Below, in pieces: positions 1-8,227 of a stretch of DNA of 64,000 nucleotides. The translations under genes were made by a program, and so were the position numbers. Source of the stretch: Nocardiopsis listeri NBRC 13360 (GTDB lineage Bacteria > Actinomycetota > Actinomycetes > Streptosporangiales > Streptosporangiaceae); the NCBI RefSeq assembly GCF_001570765.1, contig NZ_BCSH01000001.1:1-64000 (forward strand). Direction: 5' to 3'. Position 1 is the stretch's first letter; each line of letters opens with the position of its first letter. The notes beneath the pieces are model-generated. The model was given only the letters and a program-made list of their open reading frames with translations. It searched no databases and was not told where the DNA came from.

Positions 1-112
1 CCCGCCCAACCACCAGAAGGTTCTCTAGTCGAGGCGCCCCATCCAGACACCCGCCACCCGCCCAACAACCGGGGGATTCTCTACTTCAGGCGCTCCAGCC
101 CCACCACCCACA
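1..112. repeat. Imperfect tandem repeat, about 56 bp, two copies
   Basis: Positions 1-56 and 57-112 align with a period of 56 bases. The blocks CCCGCCCAAC, TTCTCTA and AGGCG are conserved and the intervening positions have drifted (about three quarters identical over the first 40 bases). The window starts inside or at the edge of the array, so further copies may lie upstream. No coding potential was recognised in 1-371; the region holds this repeat and the upstream sequence of the kinase gene. Confidence 0.5.
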
Positions 113-371
113 CCCTGGGCAGCACGAAACCGGCGAAACCAGCGGCTCCCCAAGATCAATGGGATCACGCCCGGCCGACCTACCACCAGCTCGAAGTTCT
201 GAGCCTGTGGATAACCAGGCCGAGGCGGGAGAGTGCGGGGCAAAGGAGTGGCGACCGTAACCGGTGGATTCGCCGTCCGGCCACCCTGTGGGCAACGCTC
301 TCCGCACCTCCGCTTGGCTCTATGTTGGAAGGAGGAAGGTCCAGGCTTCACGCACCCGAATGGAGACACCC

Positions 372-1733
372 GTGGCTCAGGTACTCGTGGTCGCAGACGA
401 CCTCACCGGTGCCAACGCCACCGGTGCGCGGTTCGCCCGCACCGGTATGCGAGTGGCCACGGTGACCCCCGAACACGTCAGCAGGGTCGCCGGTGACTAC
501 GACGTGATCGTGGCCAACCTGGACAGTCGCCACGTCCCGGCCGAACAGGCGGCCGACCTGGTCACCGACGTCATCGAGGCGGTGTGGCCGGTCGGGCTCG
601 TGGTCAAGCGCACCGACACCACCCTGCGCGGCAACATCGGTGCCGAGGTCGAGGCCGCCTACGACGCCGTTCGTGAACGGGTGCCCTCGGGGACCCGAGT
701 GCGGGTACTGTTCACCCCCGCCTTTCCCGGTTCCGGTCGCATCACCGAGGACGGAGTGCAGCTCCTCAACGGTGTTCCGTTGGAGCACACCGACCTGGCC
801 AGGGACCCGCTCTTTCCCATGAGCACCAGCGTGGTCGCCGACATCCTGGCCGCCCAGACCGACCTGCCCGTCCGGCACGTGCCGATCCGACGGATCACCC
901 AGGAAATGCTCACCGCCGAACTCCTCGCCGGAGACGAACCGGTCGTGGTCTGCGACGCCTCCACCGAGCAGCACCTCACCGACATCGCCGAGGCCGCAGC
1001 CTCGGCGCACCACTCCGACGGCACGGTCTGGGTGGCCGTCGACCCCGGCCCCACCGGAGCACTGCTCGCCTACGCCCTACGCCTGCGCGGCCAGGCCGGC
1101 TCACGCGGCCCCATGCTGGCGGTGGCCGGCAGCACCACCGAGCTCACCCGACGCCAGCTGGCCACCGTGGCCCGTACCGGCGCGGTGCGTTTCGTCGACG
1201 TCGACGCCGTGCGGCTCAGCGACCCCGAAGACGACCACACCGACACGGTCGCGGAGGAACTCACCGAACACCTGTCGTCCTCGGGTTTCCCCGAACTCTG
1301 CGTGTTGCGGTTGGTCACCGGCTCCGAGGACGTCCGGGAGCTGCCACCCCAGGCCCGTGCCGAACTGCCCGGTCGGCTCGCGGGTCTGGTCTCCGACGTG
1401 GTCAACGAACTCGCCGACAGGGTGGGTCCCCACGCTCTGCCCAGCGGCCTCTACCTGACCGGAGGCGACCTGGTCGCCAGTGTGCTGGACGAGCTCGGCG
1501 TGCACGCCTTCGACGTCGGTGGCGAGGTGGTGCCCCTGGCGATCCACGGCCACCTCAGCGGGGGCCCGCTCGACGGAACCCCGGTGGTGGCCAAGGGCGG
1601 CATGGTCGGCGACGACATCACCCTGGTCGAGTGCCTGGCCAAACTCCGCCGTGCCGTCCAGGCTCGCCTGCACCAGGTTCACTCGGAGGTGTCCGAACAC
1701 GTGATCCCCACCCTGACGCGCGACCCCGTCTGA
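372..1733 (+). CDS. Four-carbon acid sugar kinase family protein (DUF1537, OtnK/DtnK-like)
   Basis: The product is 453 residues, the usual size for the family, which phosphorylates four-carbon sugar acids such as D-erythronate or D-threonate in the cytoplasm. The N-terminal signature VADDLTGAN lies within the first 15 residues and is followed by the family motif KRTDTTLRGN. The C-terminal nucleotide-binding part contains TGGDLVASVLDELG and AKGGMVGDD. GTG at 372 was chosen because GGAG lies 6 bases upstream; ATG at 360 is in frame but has no well-placed Shine-Dalgarno. Characterised family members usually sit beside a PdxA2-like dehydrogenase or an aldolase. None is seen downstream, so the substrate cannot be named. 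The family call is firm; the exact acid is unknown. Confidence 0.85.
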   Translation: MAQVLVVADDLTGANATGARFARTGMRVATVTPEHVSRVAGDYDVIVANLDSRHVPAEQAADLVTDVIEAVWPVGLVVKRTDTTLRGNIGAEVEAAYDAVRERVPSGTRVRVLFTPAFPGSGRITEDGVQLLNGVPLEHTDLARDPLFPMSTSVVADILAAQTDLPVRHVPIRRITQEMLTAELLAGDEPVVVCDASTEQHLTDIAEAAASAHHSDGTVWVAVDPGPTGALLAYALRLRGQAGSRGPMLAVAGSTTELTRRQLATVARTGAVRFVDVDAVRLSDPEDDHTDTVAEELTEHLSSSGFPELCVLRLVTGSEDVRELPPQARAELPGRLAGLVSDVVNELADRVGPHALPSGLYLTGGDLVASVLDELGVHAFDVGGEVVPLAIHGHLSGGPLDGTPVVAKGGMVGDDITLVECLAKLRRAVQARLHQVHSEVSEHVIPTLTRDPV

Positions 1734-1804
1734 GTGAGTGGGTGAGCCTCAGGCACTCGGGTCCGACCACCCGAGGCCGAAGTCGTGGGCTTACGGAGAG
1801 GCGT

Positions 1805-1856
1805 CCACCTGGAGGGTGGGTCTCACCTCCGGTGTCCGGCACCCTCCCTCAGGTGG
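1805..1856 (+). terminator. Possible terminator hairpin after the DUF1537 gene
   Basis: The arm CCACCTGGAGGGTG at 1805-1818 pairs with 1840-1856 apart from a 3-base bulge, with a 21-base loop. It starts about 70 bases after the kinase stop codon and has no T-tract. The rest of 1734-2107 shows no gene that I can support. Confidence 0.35.
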
Positions 1857-2107
1857 AGGGCACTGGGGCGGTCGATCGGCGTCCCGCCTTCCACCCCGCC
1901 CCGCCTCCCGGTGGCGCAGACGCTTCAGCCTTCGTTCGGCGCGCAGGGGCCTCGTGCGGGTACGGTCCCGGGTCCTGTGCCGACTCGTTCCCTCCGGTCG
2001 ACCGGATGATGGTCTACGCACAGCATTCCTGGCTGATCCCGCAGGCGGAGATCCTCATCGTCGACGACTACGGGATCGAGGGGCCGAAGACCCTTCTGGC
2101 GGAGGCC

Positions 2108-2137
2108 GACCTGCCCGCCTGGTGTGGCGGGCAGGTC
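2108..2137 (-). terminator. Hairpin terminator after the alpha/beta hydrolase gene
   Basis: A perfect 12-bp inverted repeat, GACCTGCCCGCC at 2108-2119 and its complement at 2126-2137, has a 6-base loop. It begins 6 bases beyond the stop codon of the minus-strand hydrolase. There is no T-run, as is usual for actinobacterial stem-only terminators. Confidence 0.65.
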
Positions 2138-2143
2138 CAAGCC

Positions 2144-3031
2144 TCAACGGGTCGCGGGGAGGTCGACGGCGAGCTTGTCGACGATCTCGGCGAGGGTGTC
2201 CGGGGCCTCCAGCGGACCCATGTGGCCCAGGGCGGGGATCTCCCGTACCTCCTCGCAGTTCTCCAGGAGACCACCGAGGTGGTGGGCGTGCCAGGGCGGG
2301 GTGAGCTTGTCCTCGGAACCCCCCACGACCACGGTCGGGACGGTGATCCGGCGGACGGAGTCGTCCAGGTCCAAAGTGGTCATGACCCGCCCCCATTCGC
2401 CTCGGGGGACACTGCCACAGCCGTGGACCAGACGAGCGCACAGGCGCCTGGTCGCCTTGTCGGTGCCCTTGGCCATGACCAGGTAGCGGAAGATGTGCTC
2501 GCTGACCGGGGTGGCCGGGCCCAGGGGGAGCGGTGCGGTCAGGAAGACCTTCGCGCCAAGGGTTCCCAGTGGGCCCGGCAAGGGGATCGCCGTCGACTTC
2601 GCCGTCAGGTCGGTGCTGCCGGTGTTGGTGAGCAACACCGCGCCCACCTTCTCCTGGAAGGTCTCACGCGGGGCGGACGCCATGATCGTCATGCCGCCCA
2701 TGCTGTGCCCGGCGACCACGACCTTCTCTCCTTCGGGGACGGTCGCCGTCAGAACGGCGCACAGGTCGTCGGCGAGCTTCTCGGTGCCGTAGCCGGCCTT
2801 GGTGATGGGTGTCTGACTACGGCCGTGCCCGCGCTGGTCGTACAGGACCACGCGCAGGTCGGGGTCCAGCCGTCGCACCACACGACCCCAGGAAGCGAGT
2901 GAGGTCGCCCAGCAGTGCGAGAAGACCACGGTCGGACCGTGGTCCGGGCCGCGGACCTCCACGTGCAGCAGGGTTCCGTCGGCGGAACGTACCTGGAGTT
3001 CCCGTGCGTGGCACACGTGTCGTGTCGCCAT
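2144..3031 (-). CDS. Alpha/beta hydrolase
   Basis: The product is a 295-residue single-domain alpha/beta hydrolase. The oxyanion/HG-type segment is near residue 35 (FSHCW), followed by the YDQRGHGRS block. The nucleophile elbow is GHSMGG, the acid is probably in VVGGSEDKLTPP, and the histidine is in ALGHMGP. No signal peptide is seen, so it is probably cytoplasmic. ATG at 3031 is preceded by GAGGTGATCC. It is the last gene of a minus-strand series (SDR, AurF-like oxygenase, flavin monooxygenase, DUF4873), so an ester or lactone made by the monooxygenase is a plausible substrate. That is inference from position; the fold alone does not fix the reaction. Confidence 0.85.
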   Translation of the reverse strand: MATRHVCHARELQVRSADGTLLHVEVRGPDHGPTVVFSHCWATSLASWGRVVRRLDPDLRVVLYDQRGHGRSQTPITKAGYGTEKLADDLCAVLTATVPEGEKVVVAGHSMGGMTIMASAPRETFQEKVGAVLLTNTGSTDLTAKSTAIPLPGPLGTLGAKVFLTAPLPLGPATPVSEHIFRYLVMAKGTDKATRRLCARLVHGCGSVPRGEWGRVMTTLDLDDSVRRITVPTVVVGGSEDKLTPPWHAHHLGGLLENCEEVREIPALGHMGPLEAPDTLAEIVDKLAVDLPATR

Positions 3032-3087
3032 CGGATCACCTCTCGGGTGTCGTTTCGGTGCGGAAAGGGTGGGGGAGGAAGAGGTGC

Positions 3088-3114
3088 CCCCCGGGCCGGC
3101 GCGTGACCCGGGGG
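3088..3114 (-). terminator. GC-rich hairpin between DUF4873 gene and hydrolase
   Basis: The arms CCCCCGGG (3088-3095) and CCCGGGGG (3107-3114) form an 8-bp stem with an 11-base loop, within the 97-base gap between the two minus-strand genes. It may partly terminate or process the transcript. Confidence 0.35.
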
Positions 3115-3128
3115 ACGCTTGTATCCCC

Positions 3129-3461
3129 TCAGTCGTCCTCCAGGACGATACGGGGGACGGCGTAGGGCGGGGTGCCCACTCCGTTGACGGGGTGGCCTCC
3201 CCACAAATTGGGGGCTTCCAGCCGGCCGACGCCACGGTGACCGTCGGGGGTGCGGACCACGACGGCCCGCACCCCGTCCTGGTAGGCCTTGCTGACGTCC
3301 GGGTGCGCGGACAGCCGTCCGGTCCAGCGGTAGTCACCGGTCAGTGGAGAGAAGTGGCCGGCGATGTGCGCCTCGACCTCGGGTCCCTCGGTGGCCTCCT
3401 CGGAGAACAGGACCGTCACCGTGCCTTGGTATTCCTCTTCGTCGTCGTCGAAACCGCTCAT
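3129..3461 (-). CDS. DUF4873-type small protein
   Basis: This 110-residue acidic protein resembles DUF4873, an actinobacterial domain found beside or fused to the C-terminus of flavin-containing monooxygenases. The features that suggest this are the core HFSPLTGDYRWTGRL, followed by a beta-rich segment and the GRLEAP motif. Its start lies 15 bases after the stop of the flavin monooxygenase, and ATG 3461 has a strong GGAGGAGG ribosome-binding site, so the two are very probably co-translated. A role as accessory domain of the monooxygenase is inferred from this neighbourhood. The biochemical role of the domain is not known to me. Confidence 0.7.
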   Translation of the reverse strand: MSGFDDDEEEYQGTVTVLFSEEATEGPEVEAHIAGHFSPLTGDYRWTGRLSAHPDVSKAYQDGVRAVVVRTPDGHRGVGRLEAPNLWGGHPVNGVGTPPYAVPRIVLEDD

Positions 3462-3476
3462 GGTCTTCCTCCTCCG

Positions 3477-5000
3477 TCAGGCCGCGGTGGTCTTCGCGCG
3501 AGTGGATCGACGGGTCGAACGAATCCGCCGCAGGTCGTAGTTGTGCGGGTCGAACCAGCGAGTGCGCAGCGCGAAGTTCCAGGTGAAGGTGGGCCACAGG
3601 GTGGTGTTGCGGCCCTCCTCGTTGAGGTACCAGCTGTCACAGCCGCCGGTCACCCACACGGTGCCCCGCATCGACTCGTGCACCATCTCGTTGTAGGCGT
3701 GTTGGGCCCGCGCCCGCGGCTCGAGCCGGTCGATCCGGTTGCCGCAGACGAACTTGAGGGCCTGCATCGTGTACCGGATCTGGGCCTCGATCATGAACAC
3801 CTGTGAGGTGTGACCCAGGCCGGTGTTGGGTCCGGCCAGTACGAACAGGTTCGGGAACCCGTTGACCGTGGTGCCTCGGAAGGCCTGCGCGTCGGTGCCC
3901 CAGTGTTCGGCGAGGGAGCGCCCCTTGGAATCGAACACCCGGCGTGCGATGGGAGGGTCGGAGACGTGGAAGCCGGTGCCGAGGATGATGGTGTCGACCT
4001 CGTGCTCGGTCTCTCGCCCCGAGGGATCGCGGGTGACCACGGAGTTCGGGCGGATCTCGACGATGCCGTCGGTGACCACGTCGACGTTGGGGCTGGCCAG
4101 CGCCGGGTAGTAGTCGTTGGACATCAGGATGCGCTTGCAGCCGGCGCGGAAGTTCGGTGTGAGTTTGCGGCGCAGCTCGGGGTCCTTGACGCTGCGGTTG
4201 ATGTTGGCCCGGCCCAGCCGTTCCACGACCTTCAGCAACGAGGGCTTCTTCGCGAACCCGAAGATGTAGGTCTCGCGCCCCCAGTAGATGCTTTTGCGGG
4301 CGACCTGTTGGGCACCCGGAACGTTCCGGTACAGCCACCGTTCCGGCCCGGTGATGTCGCGGTCGTGGCGGAACATCACCCACGGCGCGGTGCGCTGGAA
4401 GAGCGTGAGTCGGCCGACCTTCGGCTGGATCCGCGGCACGAACTGGATGGCGGAGGCGCCGGTGCCGATCACCGCGACCTTGCGGTCGGTCAGGTCGTGG
4501 TCGTGGTCCCACTCGGCGGAGTGGAACAGCCTGCCCTCGAAGGTGTCGATGCCCTTGATGTCGGGGAGGGAGGGATCGGCGAGCGGGCCGGCACCGCTGA
4601 CCACGAACTGGGCGGTGAGGATTCCGCCGTCGGTCTCGATCCGCCACCGGTTCCGGTCGGGCTCCCAGTGGGCGGCCTTGACGTCGCTGTCGTAGCGCAC
4701 GTGCTCGTCGACGCCGTGTTCCCCGGCCACACGCTTGATGTAGTCCCAGATCTCGGGCTGGGGGGAGAAGGTGCGGCTCCAGTTCGGGTTGAGTGCGAAG
4801 GAGAAGGAGTACAGGTGGGAGGGGACGTCGCAGGCGGCGCCCGGGTAGGAGTTGTCCCGCCAGGTCCCGCCGATGCCGTCGGATCGTTCGAGGACGACGA
4901 AGTCCTTGAGCCCGGCCCGCCTGAGACGGACCGCCATGCCGATGCCGGCGAAACCGGAGCCGATGACGGCCACCCGGTAGTGCGGTACTGCTTCGGTCAC
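3477..5000 (-). CDS. Flavin-containing monooxygenase, Baeyer-Villiger type
   Basis: The product is 507 residues, matching class B flavoprotein monooxygenases that use FAD, NADPH and O2. Near the N-terminus is the FAD fold GSGFAGIG, followed by GGTWRDNSYPGAACD. The Baeyer-Villiger fingerprint FxGxxxHxxxW is present as FEGRLFHSAEW, and a second dinucleotide fold is GTGASAIQF. The later motif ILGTGFH is also present. GTG 5000 was chosen for its AAGGGAAGAG Shine-Dalgarno; an in-frame ATG at 5035 would add 12 residues but lacks one. The enzyme probably inserts oxygen beside a ketone to give an ester or lactone that the downstream hydrolase could open. The natural substrate is unknown. A 12-bp palindrome lies 42 bases upstream of the start. 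Confidence 0.88.
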   Translation of the reverse strand: MTEAVPHYRVAVIGSGFAGIGMAVRLRRAGLKDFVVLERSDGIGGTWRDNSYPGAACDVPSHLYSFSFALNPNWSRTFSPQPEIWDYIKRVAGEHGVDEHVRYDSDVKAAHWEPDRNRWRIETDGGILTAQFVVSGAGPLADPSLPDIKGIDTFEGRLFHSAEWDHDHDLTDRKVAVIGTGASAIQFVPRIQPKVGRLTLFQRTAPWVMFRHDRDITGPERWLYRNVPGAQQVARKSIYWGRETYIFGFAKKPSLLKVVERLGRANINRSVKDPELRRKLTPNFRAGCKRILMSNDYYPALASPNVDVVTDGIVEIRPNSVVTRDPSGRETEHEVDTIILGTGFHVSDPPIARRVFDSKGRSLAEHWGTDAQAFRGTTVNGFPNLFVLAGPNTGLGHTSQVFMIEAQIRYTMQALKFVCGNRIDRLEPRARAQHAYNEMVHESMRGTVWVTGGCDSWYLNEEGRNTTLWPTFTWNFALRTRWFDPHNYDLRRIRSTRRSTRAKTTAA

Positions 5001-5041
5001 GTCGCTCTTCCCTTCTTGGCCCCGATCGGGACGCATTACTT

Positions 5042-5053
5042 TACCGGCCGGTA
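5042..5053. promoter_or_regulatory. Palindromic candidate operator upstream of the flavin monooxygenase
   Basis: TACCGGCCGGTA is a perfect 12-bp palindrome within slightly AT-richer sequence 42 bases before the monooxygenase start. Its form resembles TetR-family half-sites, but no TetR gene is in the window. The regulator is unknown. Confidence 0.35.
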
Positions 5054-5100
5054 GGTATGCCCCGGGGGTGGCGCGTACCGTCCACCGGGGAGAGGGACCG

Positions 5101-5184
5101 GGGCTCGAGGACGTGGCGCGTTTCGCCCTCGGGCCCCGGCGTCGGGACCGCCGTCGGAAGGCGTGGCGCGTTTCGCCTTCCGAC
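5101..5184 (-). terminator. Two tandem hairpins with identical loops after the diiron oxygenase gene
   Basis: Hairpin 1 has arms at 5101-5113 and 5124-5136 (11 of 13 positions pair). Hairpin 2 has perfect 11-bp arms GTCGGAAGGCG at 5153-5163 and its complement at 5174-5184. Both enclose the same 10-base loop TGGCGCGTTT. They lie between the diiron oxygenase stop and the monooxygenase start, so they may terminate or attenuate read-through in the series. Confidence 0.6.
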
Positions 5185-5237
5185 GACGGCGTTCTCGGGG
5201 GCACGACGGTCCCGGACGGGGGTCGTGCCGGTGCGGG

Positions 5238-6152
5238 TCAGCGGCCGAGCAGTCCGGCCTTCTTCCAGAAGTACCGGCCCAGGCCGGAGATGGCGCCCGC
5301 CGTCTCCAGGGTGTCGACCACCTTGCGGGAGGCCCAGGTCTTGGTGTCGATCCAGCGCGGGTTCCGCTTGGCGACCCGGTAGGCCTCCTTGGGGTCGAGC
5401 CCGACCTGCTCGTAGACCTTCGGGTTGATCAGCCGGGTCGCGGAGTAGTACGTGACCAGACCCAGCACGATGCGGCTGTAGGCCTTGTTGAGGGCACCGC
5501 GCTGTGGCCAGTCGCGTTTGAACTCCTCGCGGGCGTAGCGCATGTGCCTGGCCTCCTCGGTCACGTGGATCCGCGCGACCGCGCGCACCAGGGGGAGGAT
5601 CTCCTCGTCCGGGATGGCCTCGCGCTGGAACTGGTCCAGGACCTCCTCCACGAACAGCGCACCGGCGAAGATCAGAGGGCCGTGCGCGATCGTCTTGAAG
5701 AGCCGTCCGAGCTGGTGGGCGACCGGGTCGAGCCTGTGCGCCTCCCACCCCAGCTTCTCGATCATCTTCGCGAACATGACCGTGTGCCGGCACTCGTCGG
5801 CGATCTCGGTGTAGGCGTATTGGACGTGCAGGGTGGTGGGGTCGTTGTCGTAGGTGTGCCGGACCAACATCTGCATGAGGATGGTCTCGAACCAGATGCC
5901 GATGGTGGCGATGCTTGCCACTTCCAGCCGCGACAGCTCCTTGCGCTGGGCGTCGGTCATCCGTTCCCACAGATGGGTGCCGTAGAGGGAGATGCGCTCG
6001 GGGCGGATCCCCCACATGTCGGGGTCGACGGGGGCGTCCCAGTCGATCTCGATGAGCGGGTCGTAGGAGGCCTTGGCCGAACCGCGCAGGAGACGCTTGG
6101 CGATGTCCTCGCGGTCGGTGGTCTTGGGCTTGCCCGCGACTTCGGCGGTCAT
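5238..6152 (-). CDS. AurF-like diiron oxygenase
   Basis: The product is 304 residues, mostly helical, of the p-aminobenzoate N-oxygenase (AurF) / ferritin-like diiron family. Candidate metal ligands are visible in the helices as YTEIADECRHTV (Glu, and ExxH-type), FVEEVLDQ, and VTEEARHMRYAREE. The start ATG 6152 lies 11 bases after the SDR stop codon, so the two are probably one operon. Members either N-oxygenate aromatic amines or hydroxylate other substrates; many actinobacterial copies near SDRs and flavin monooxygenases are uncharacterised. The family call is well supported, while N-oxygenation here is only a possibility. Confidence 0.82.
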   Translation of the reverse strand: MTAEVAGKPKTTDREDIAKRLLRGSAKASYDPLIEIDWDAPVDPDMWGIRPERISLYGTHLWERMTDAQRKELSRLEVASIATIGIWFETILMQMLVRHTYDNDPTTLHVQYAYTEIADECRHTVMFAKMIEKLGWEAHRLDPVAHQLGRLFKTIAHGPLIFAGALFVEEVLDQFQREAIPDEEILPLVRAVARIHVTEEARHMRYAREEFKRDWPQRGALNKAYSRIVLGLVTYYSATRLINPKVYEQVGLDPKEAYRVAKRNPRWIDTKTWASRKVVDTLETAGAISGLGRYFWKKAGLLGR

Positions 6153-6163
6153 CTACTCCTCCT

Positions 6164-7018
6164 TCAGGAGAGGGCGGTAGGTGTGTACTGGGTGCCGTGG
6201 CGCGAGTGGAGCCCCCGTGCGATCTCCGCGTCGGCGAAGGTGCCGTCGGTGAGGAGCAGGCCGAGCTGGAGCGACACGATCTGTTCGGTGGCGCCCGGGA
6301 AGTGCCGGGTCAGGTGCAGGGCCGCGGTGCCCAGGGCGGTGGAGGCGATGTCGCGTGGGGGGTGCTTGGCCCCGGCGGCCCGGACCACCGCCATGACGGT
6401 GTCGCGCTCGGTCTCGGCCGGAACCACACCGTCGAGGGAGGCGCCGGTGGCTCGGGAACTCTCGTGGATCGGGGTGTCGACGAAGCCCGGGTAGACGGTG
6501 GTGACGTCGACGTGGGTGCCGTATTCGGCGCGTACGCAGTCCGCGTAGGCCGAGACCGCGCGCTTGGAGACGGTGTAGGCGCCGGCGAGCGGCAGTTGGA
6601 GGTTGGCCAGCAGGGACGAGGTGACGATCACGCGCCCCCGGGACCGGACGAGGTGGGGCATGGCGGCGGCGGTGACCCGCCAGGTGCCGAGGAGGTTCAC
6701 TTCCAGCGCCTGGTGGGCGTGGGTGTCGGGCGGGTGGCCGATGTCCACGGACGGGCCGACGCCGGCGTAGTGGATGAGCAGGTCCGGTTCGCCACCGAGC
6801 AGTTCCACCGCTTCAGCGACGCCTTCGCGTACCTGTCGGTCATCGGTGATGTCGCAGGCGATGACACCGGGGGCGGGCTTGCGGTCGATGCCGACGACGT
6901 TGACACCGAGGTGGCGCAGTACCGCGACGGTCGCGCTGCCGAAGGCTCCTGAAGCGCCGGTGACGATGGCGTTCTGGCCGGGGAGCCGGCGCAGGTGACG
7001 AGGCAGGGGGGCCGTCAT
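6164..7018 (-). CDS. SDR family NAD(P)-dependent oxidoreductase
   Basis: This 284-residue classical short-chain dehydrogenase has the cofactor motif TGASGAFG near residue 20, the NNAG-equivalent HYAGVGPS, and the catalytic YTVSK with an upstream serine in VTSSLLA. ATG 7018 has the strong site GGAGGAGAT. It is the first gene of the minus-strand oxidative series and is divergent from the MerR-type regulator, with a promoter at 7046-7074. It probably oxidises an alcohol or reduces a ketone that feeds the monooxygenase; the substrate is not known. Confidence 0.88.
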   Translation of the reverse strand: MTAPLPRHLRRLPGQNAIVTGASGAFGSATVAVLRHLGVNVVGIDRKPAPGVIACDITDDRQVREGVAEAVELLGGEPDLLIHYAGVGPSVDIGHPPDTHAHQALEVNLLGTWRVTAAAMPHLVRSRGRVIVTSSLLANLQLPLAGAYTVSKRAVSAYADCVRAEYGTHVDVTTVYPGFVDTPIHESSRATGASLDGVVPAETERDTVMAVVRAAGAKHPPRDIASTALGTAALHLTRHFPGATEQIVSLQLGLLLTDGTFADAEIARGLHSRHGTQYTPTALS

Positions 7019-7045
7019 GTGATCTCCTCCACAGTCATTGCCGGA

Positions 7046-7074
7046 ACGTTACAACGGTCATTGTCACAATGCAA
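7046..7074 (-). promoter_or_regulatory. SDR operon promoter with palindrome in the spacer
   Basis: On the minus strand, -35 TTGCAT (7069-7074) and -10 TAACGT (7046-7051) are separated by 17 bases. The palindrome CATTGT-G-ACAATG (7059-7071) overlaps the -35 and spacer, the arrangement used by MerR-family activators. The predicted start near 7039 leaves a 20-base leader that contains the Shine-Dalgarno. The element TGTGACAAT recurs at the GMC gene promoter. Confidence 0.5.
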
Positions 7075-7257
7075 TGGGATGAGGCCGGCTATTTACTCGT
7101 GAGTAGGTCCGGGTGTCCGGGGCGTTCGAGGCGGGAGCCGTGACACGGCACGTACGGTTTCGCCGGGAAGGTGTCGATCGTCGTCGACGACGTCCACCGG
7201 GCTGAGGGGACGCGGTTACCCATGAGTACGGCCCGGCCGTGTCTCTAGGGTGGTGCC

Positions 7258-8037
7258 ATGGCCGAATACCGCATTGACGAACTCGCCCGGCTCGCCGAAA
7301 CGACGGTGCGCAACGTCCGGGTGTATCAGGACAGAGGGCTGCTGGCGCCCCCACGCCGTGAGGGTCGAGTGGGCATCTACTCGGAGGCGCACCTGGCGCG
7401 CCTGCGGCTGATCGGCCAACTGCTCCGCCGCGGCTACACCTTCGCCAACATCGGCGAGATGCTCCGCGTGTGGGAGCGCGGGGGCGACCTGTCGGAGATC
7501 CTCGGTTTCGAGTCGGCCATCGGTGACGCCTGGAGTGACGAGATCCCCGACTACGTCGGCCTCGGAGAGCTCCGGGAGCTCTTCGGTAAGGAGGTCACCC
7601 CCAGGACCATAAGGCGCGCCCTGGCGCTGCGCGTCATCGAACGCGACGGCCTGCGGTTCCGGGTCCCCAGCCCGCGCCTGTTCCACGCCGGGGTCGAACT
7701 GGTCAAACTCGGCATGACGGTCGGCTCGGTCCTCGACATCGCCGAGAACCTCAGGAACCGGATCGGCGACGTCTCCGAACACATGGTCCGCATGGTGTCG
7801 GACCACATCATCAGCGAGTACACCCCCGGGAGCGTCATCCAGGCCGACGAGGTGGACCAGATCTCCGAACTGGTCCGCAGGGTACGGCCCCTGGCCCAGC
7901 AGGCCGTGGACGCGGTGCTCGCCCAGGAGATGGCCCACCACCTCAGCGACGTCATGGGCGACCATTTCGCCGACGCCCTGGAAAAGCTCAAGGAAGAGGA
8001 CGTCGAAGGGTACGAGGGTTCCACGAGCCACCCTTGA
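7258..8037 (+). CDS. MerR family transcriptional regulator
   Basis: This 259-residue regulator has an N-terminal winged helix-turn-helix typical of MerR proteins (residues 1-70, with YRIDELARLAETTVRNVRVY and the GYTFANIGEML tail). A long helical C-terminal part ends in an acidic segment and lacks the cysteines of metal sensors. It is divergent from the SDR and lies inside the block of oxidative genes. Its neighbours' promoters carry matching palindromic elements in 17-bp spacers, so it is the obvious candidate regulator of both the SDR operon and the GMC oxidoreductase. Ligand unknown; a hydrophobic or steroid-like molecule would fit the enzymes but is inference. Confidence 0.85.
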   Translation: MAEYRIDELARLAETTVRNVRVYQDRGLLAPPRREGRVGIYSEAHLARLRLIGQLLRRGYTFANIGEMLRVWERGGDLSEILGFESAIGDAWSDEIPDYVGLGELRELFGKEVTPRTIRRALALRVIERDGLRFRVPSPRLFHAGVELVKLGMTVGSVLDIAENLRNRIGDVSEHMVRMVSDHIISEYTPGSVIQADEVDQISELVRRVRPLAQQAVDAVLAQEMAHHLSDVMGDHFADALEKLKEEDVEGYEGSTSHP

Positions 8038-8136
8038 ACCCCCGACACGGACCGAGATCGCTCAGGCGGCGGGTCGCCCCTTCGACCCCGTCGATCCGGA
8101 CCGATCGTTCCCCCGCCCCGAGACGAAGCCCCCGCC

Positions 8137-8167
8137 GGGCCCGGCCGTCGACCACGGAGCCGGGCCC
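8137..8167. terminator. Bidirectional terminator between MerR and GMC genes
   Basis: A perfect 9-bp inverted repeat, GGGCCCGGC at 8137-8145 and its complement at 8159-8167, has a 13-base loop and lies in the 190-base gap between two convergent genes. Confidence 0.55.
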
Positions 8168-8227
8168 GAACACGCGCCGCGAGGTACCTGAGGAGGGTGG
8201 GTCGTGGGGATTTCGAGGTGATACCGC

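Noticed and set aside
1631..2902. Long plus-strand open frame
   Set aside because: It overlaps the kinase end and runs antisense to the hydrolase with no domain; a GC-rich shadow frame.
3810..5054. Long plus-strand open frame opposite the flavin monooxygenase
   Set aside because: Codon-position bias and conserved motifs belong to the minus strand; the plus-strand translation is Val/Gly-rich without a domain.
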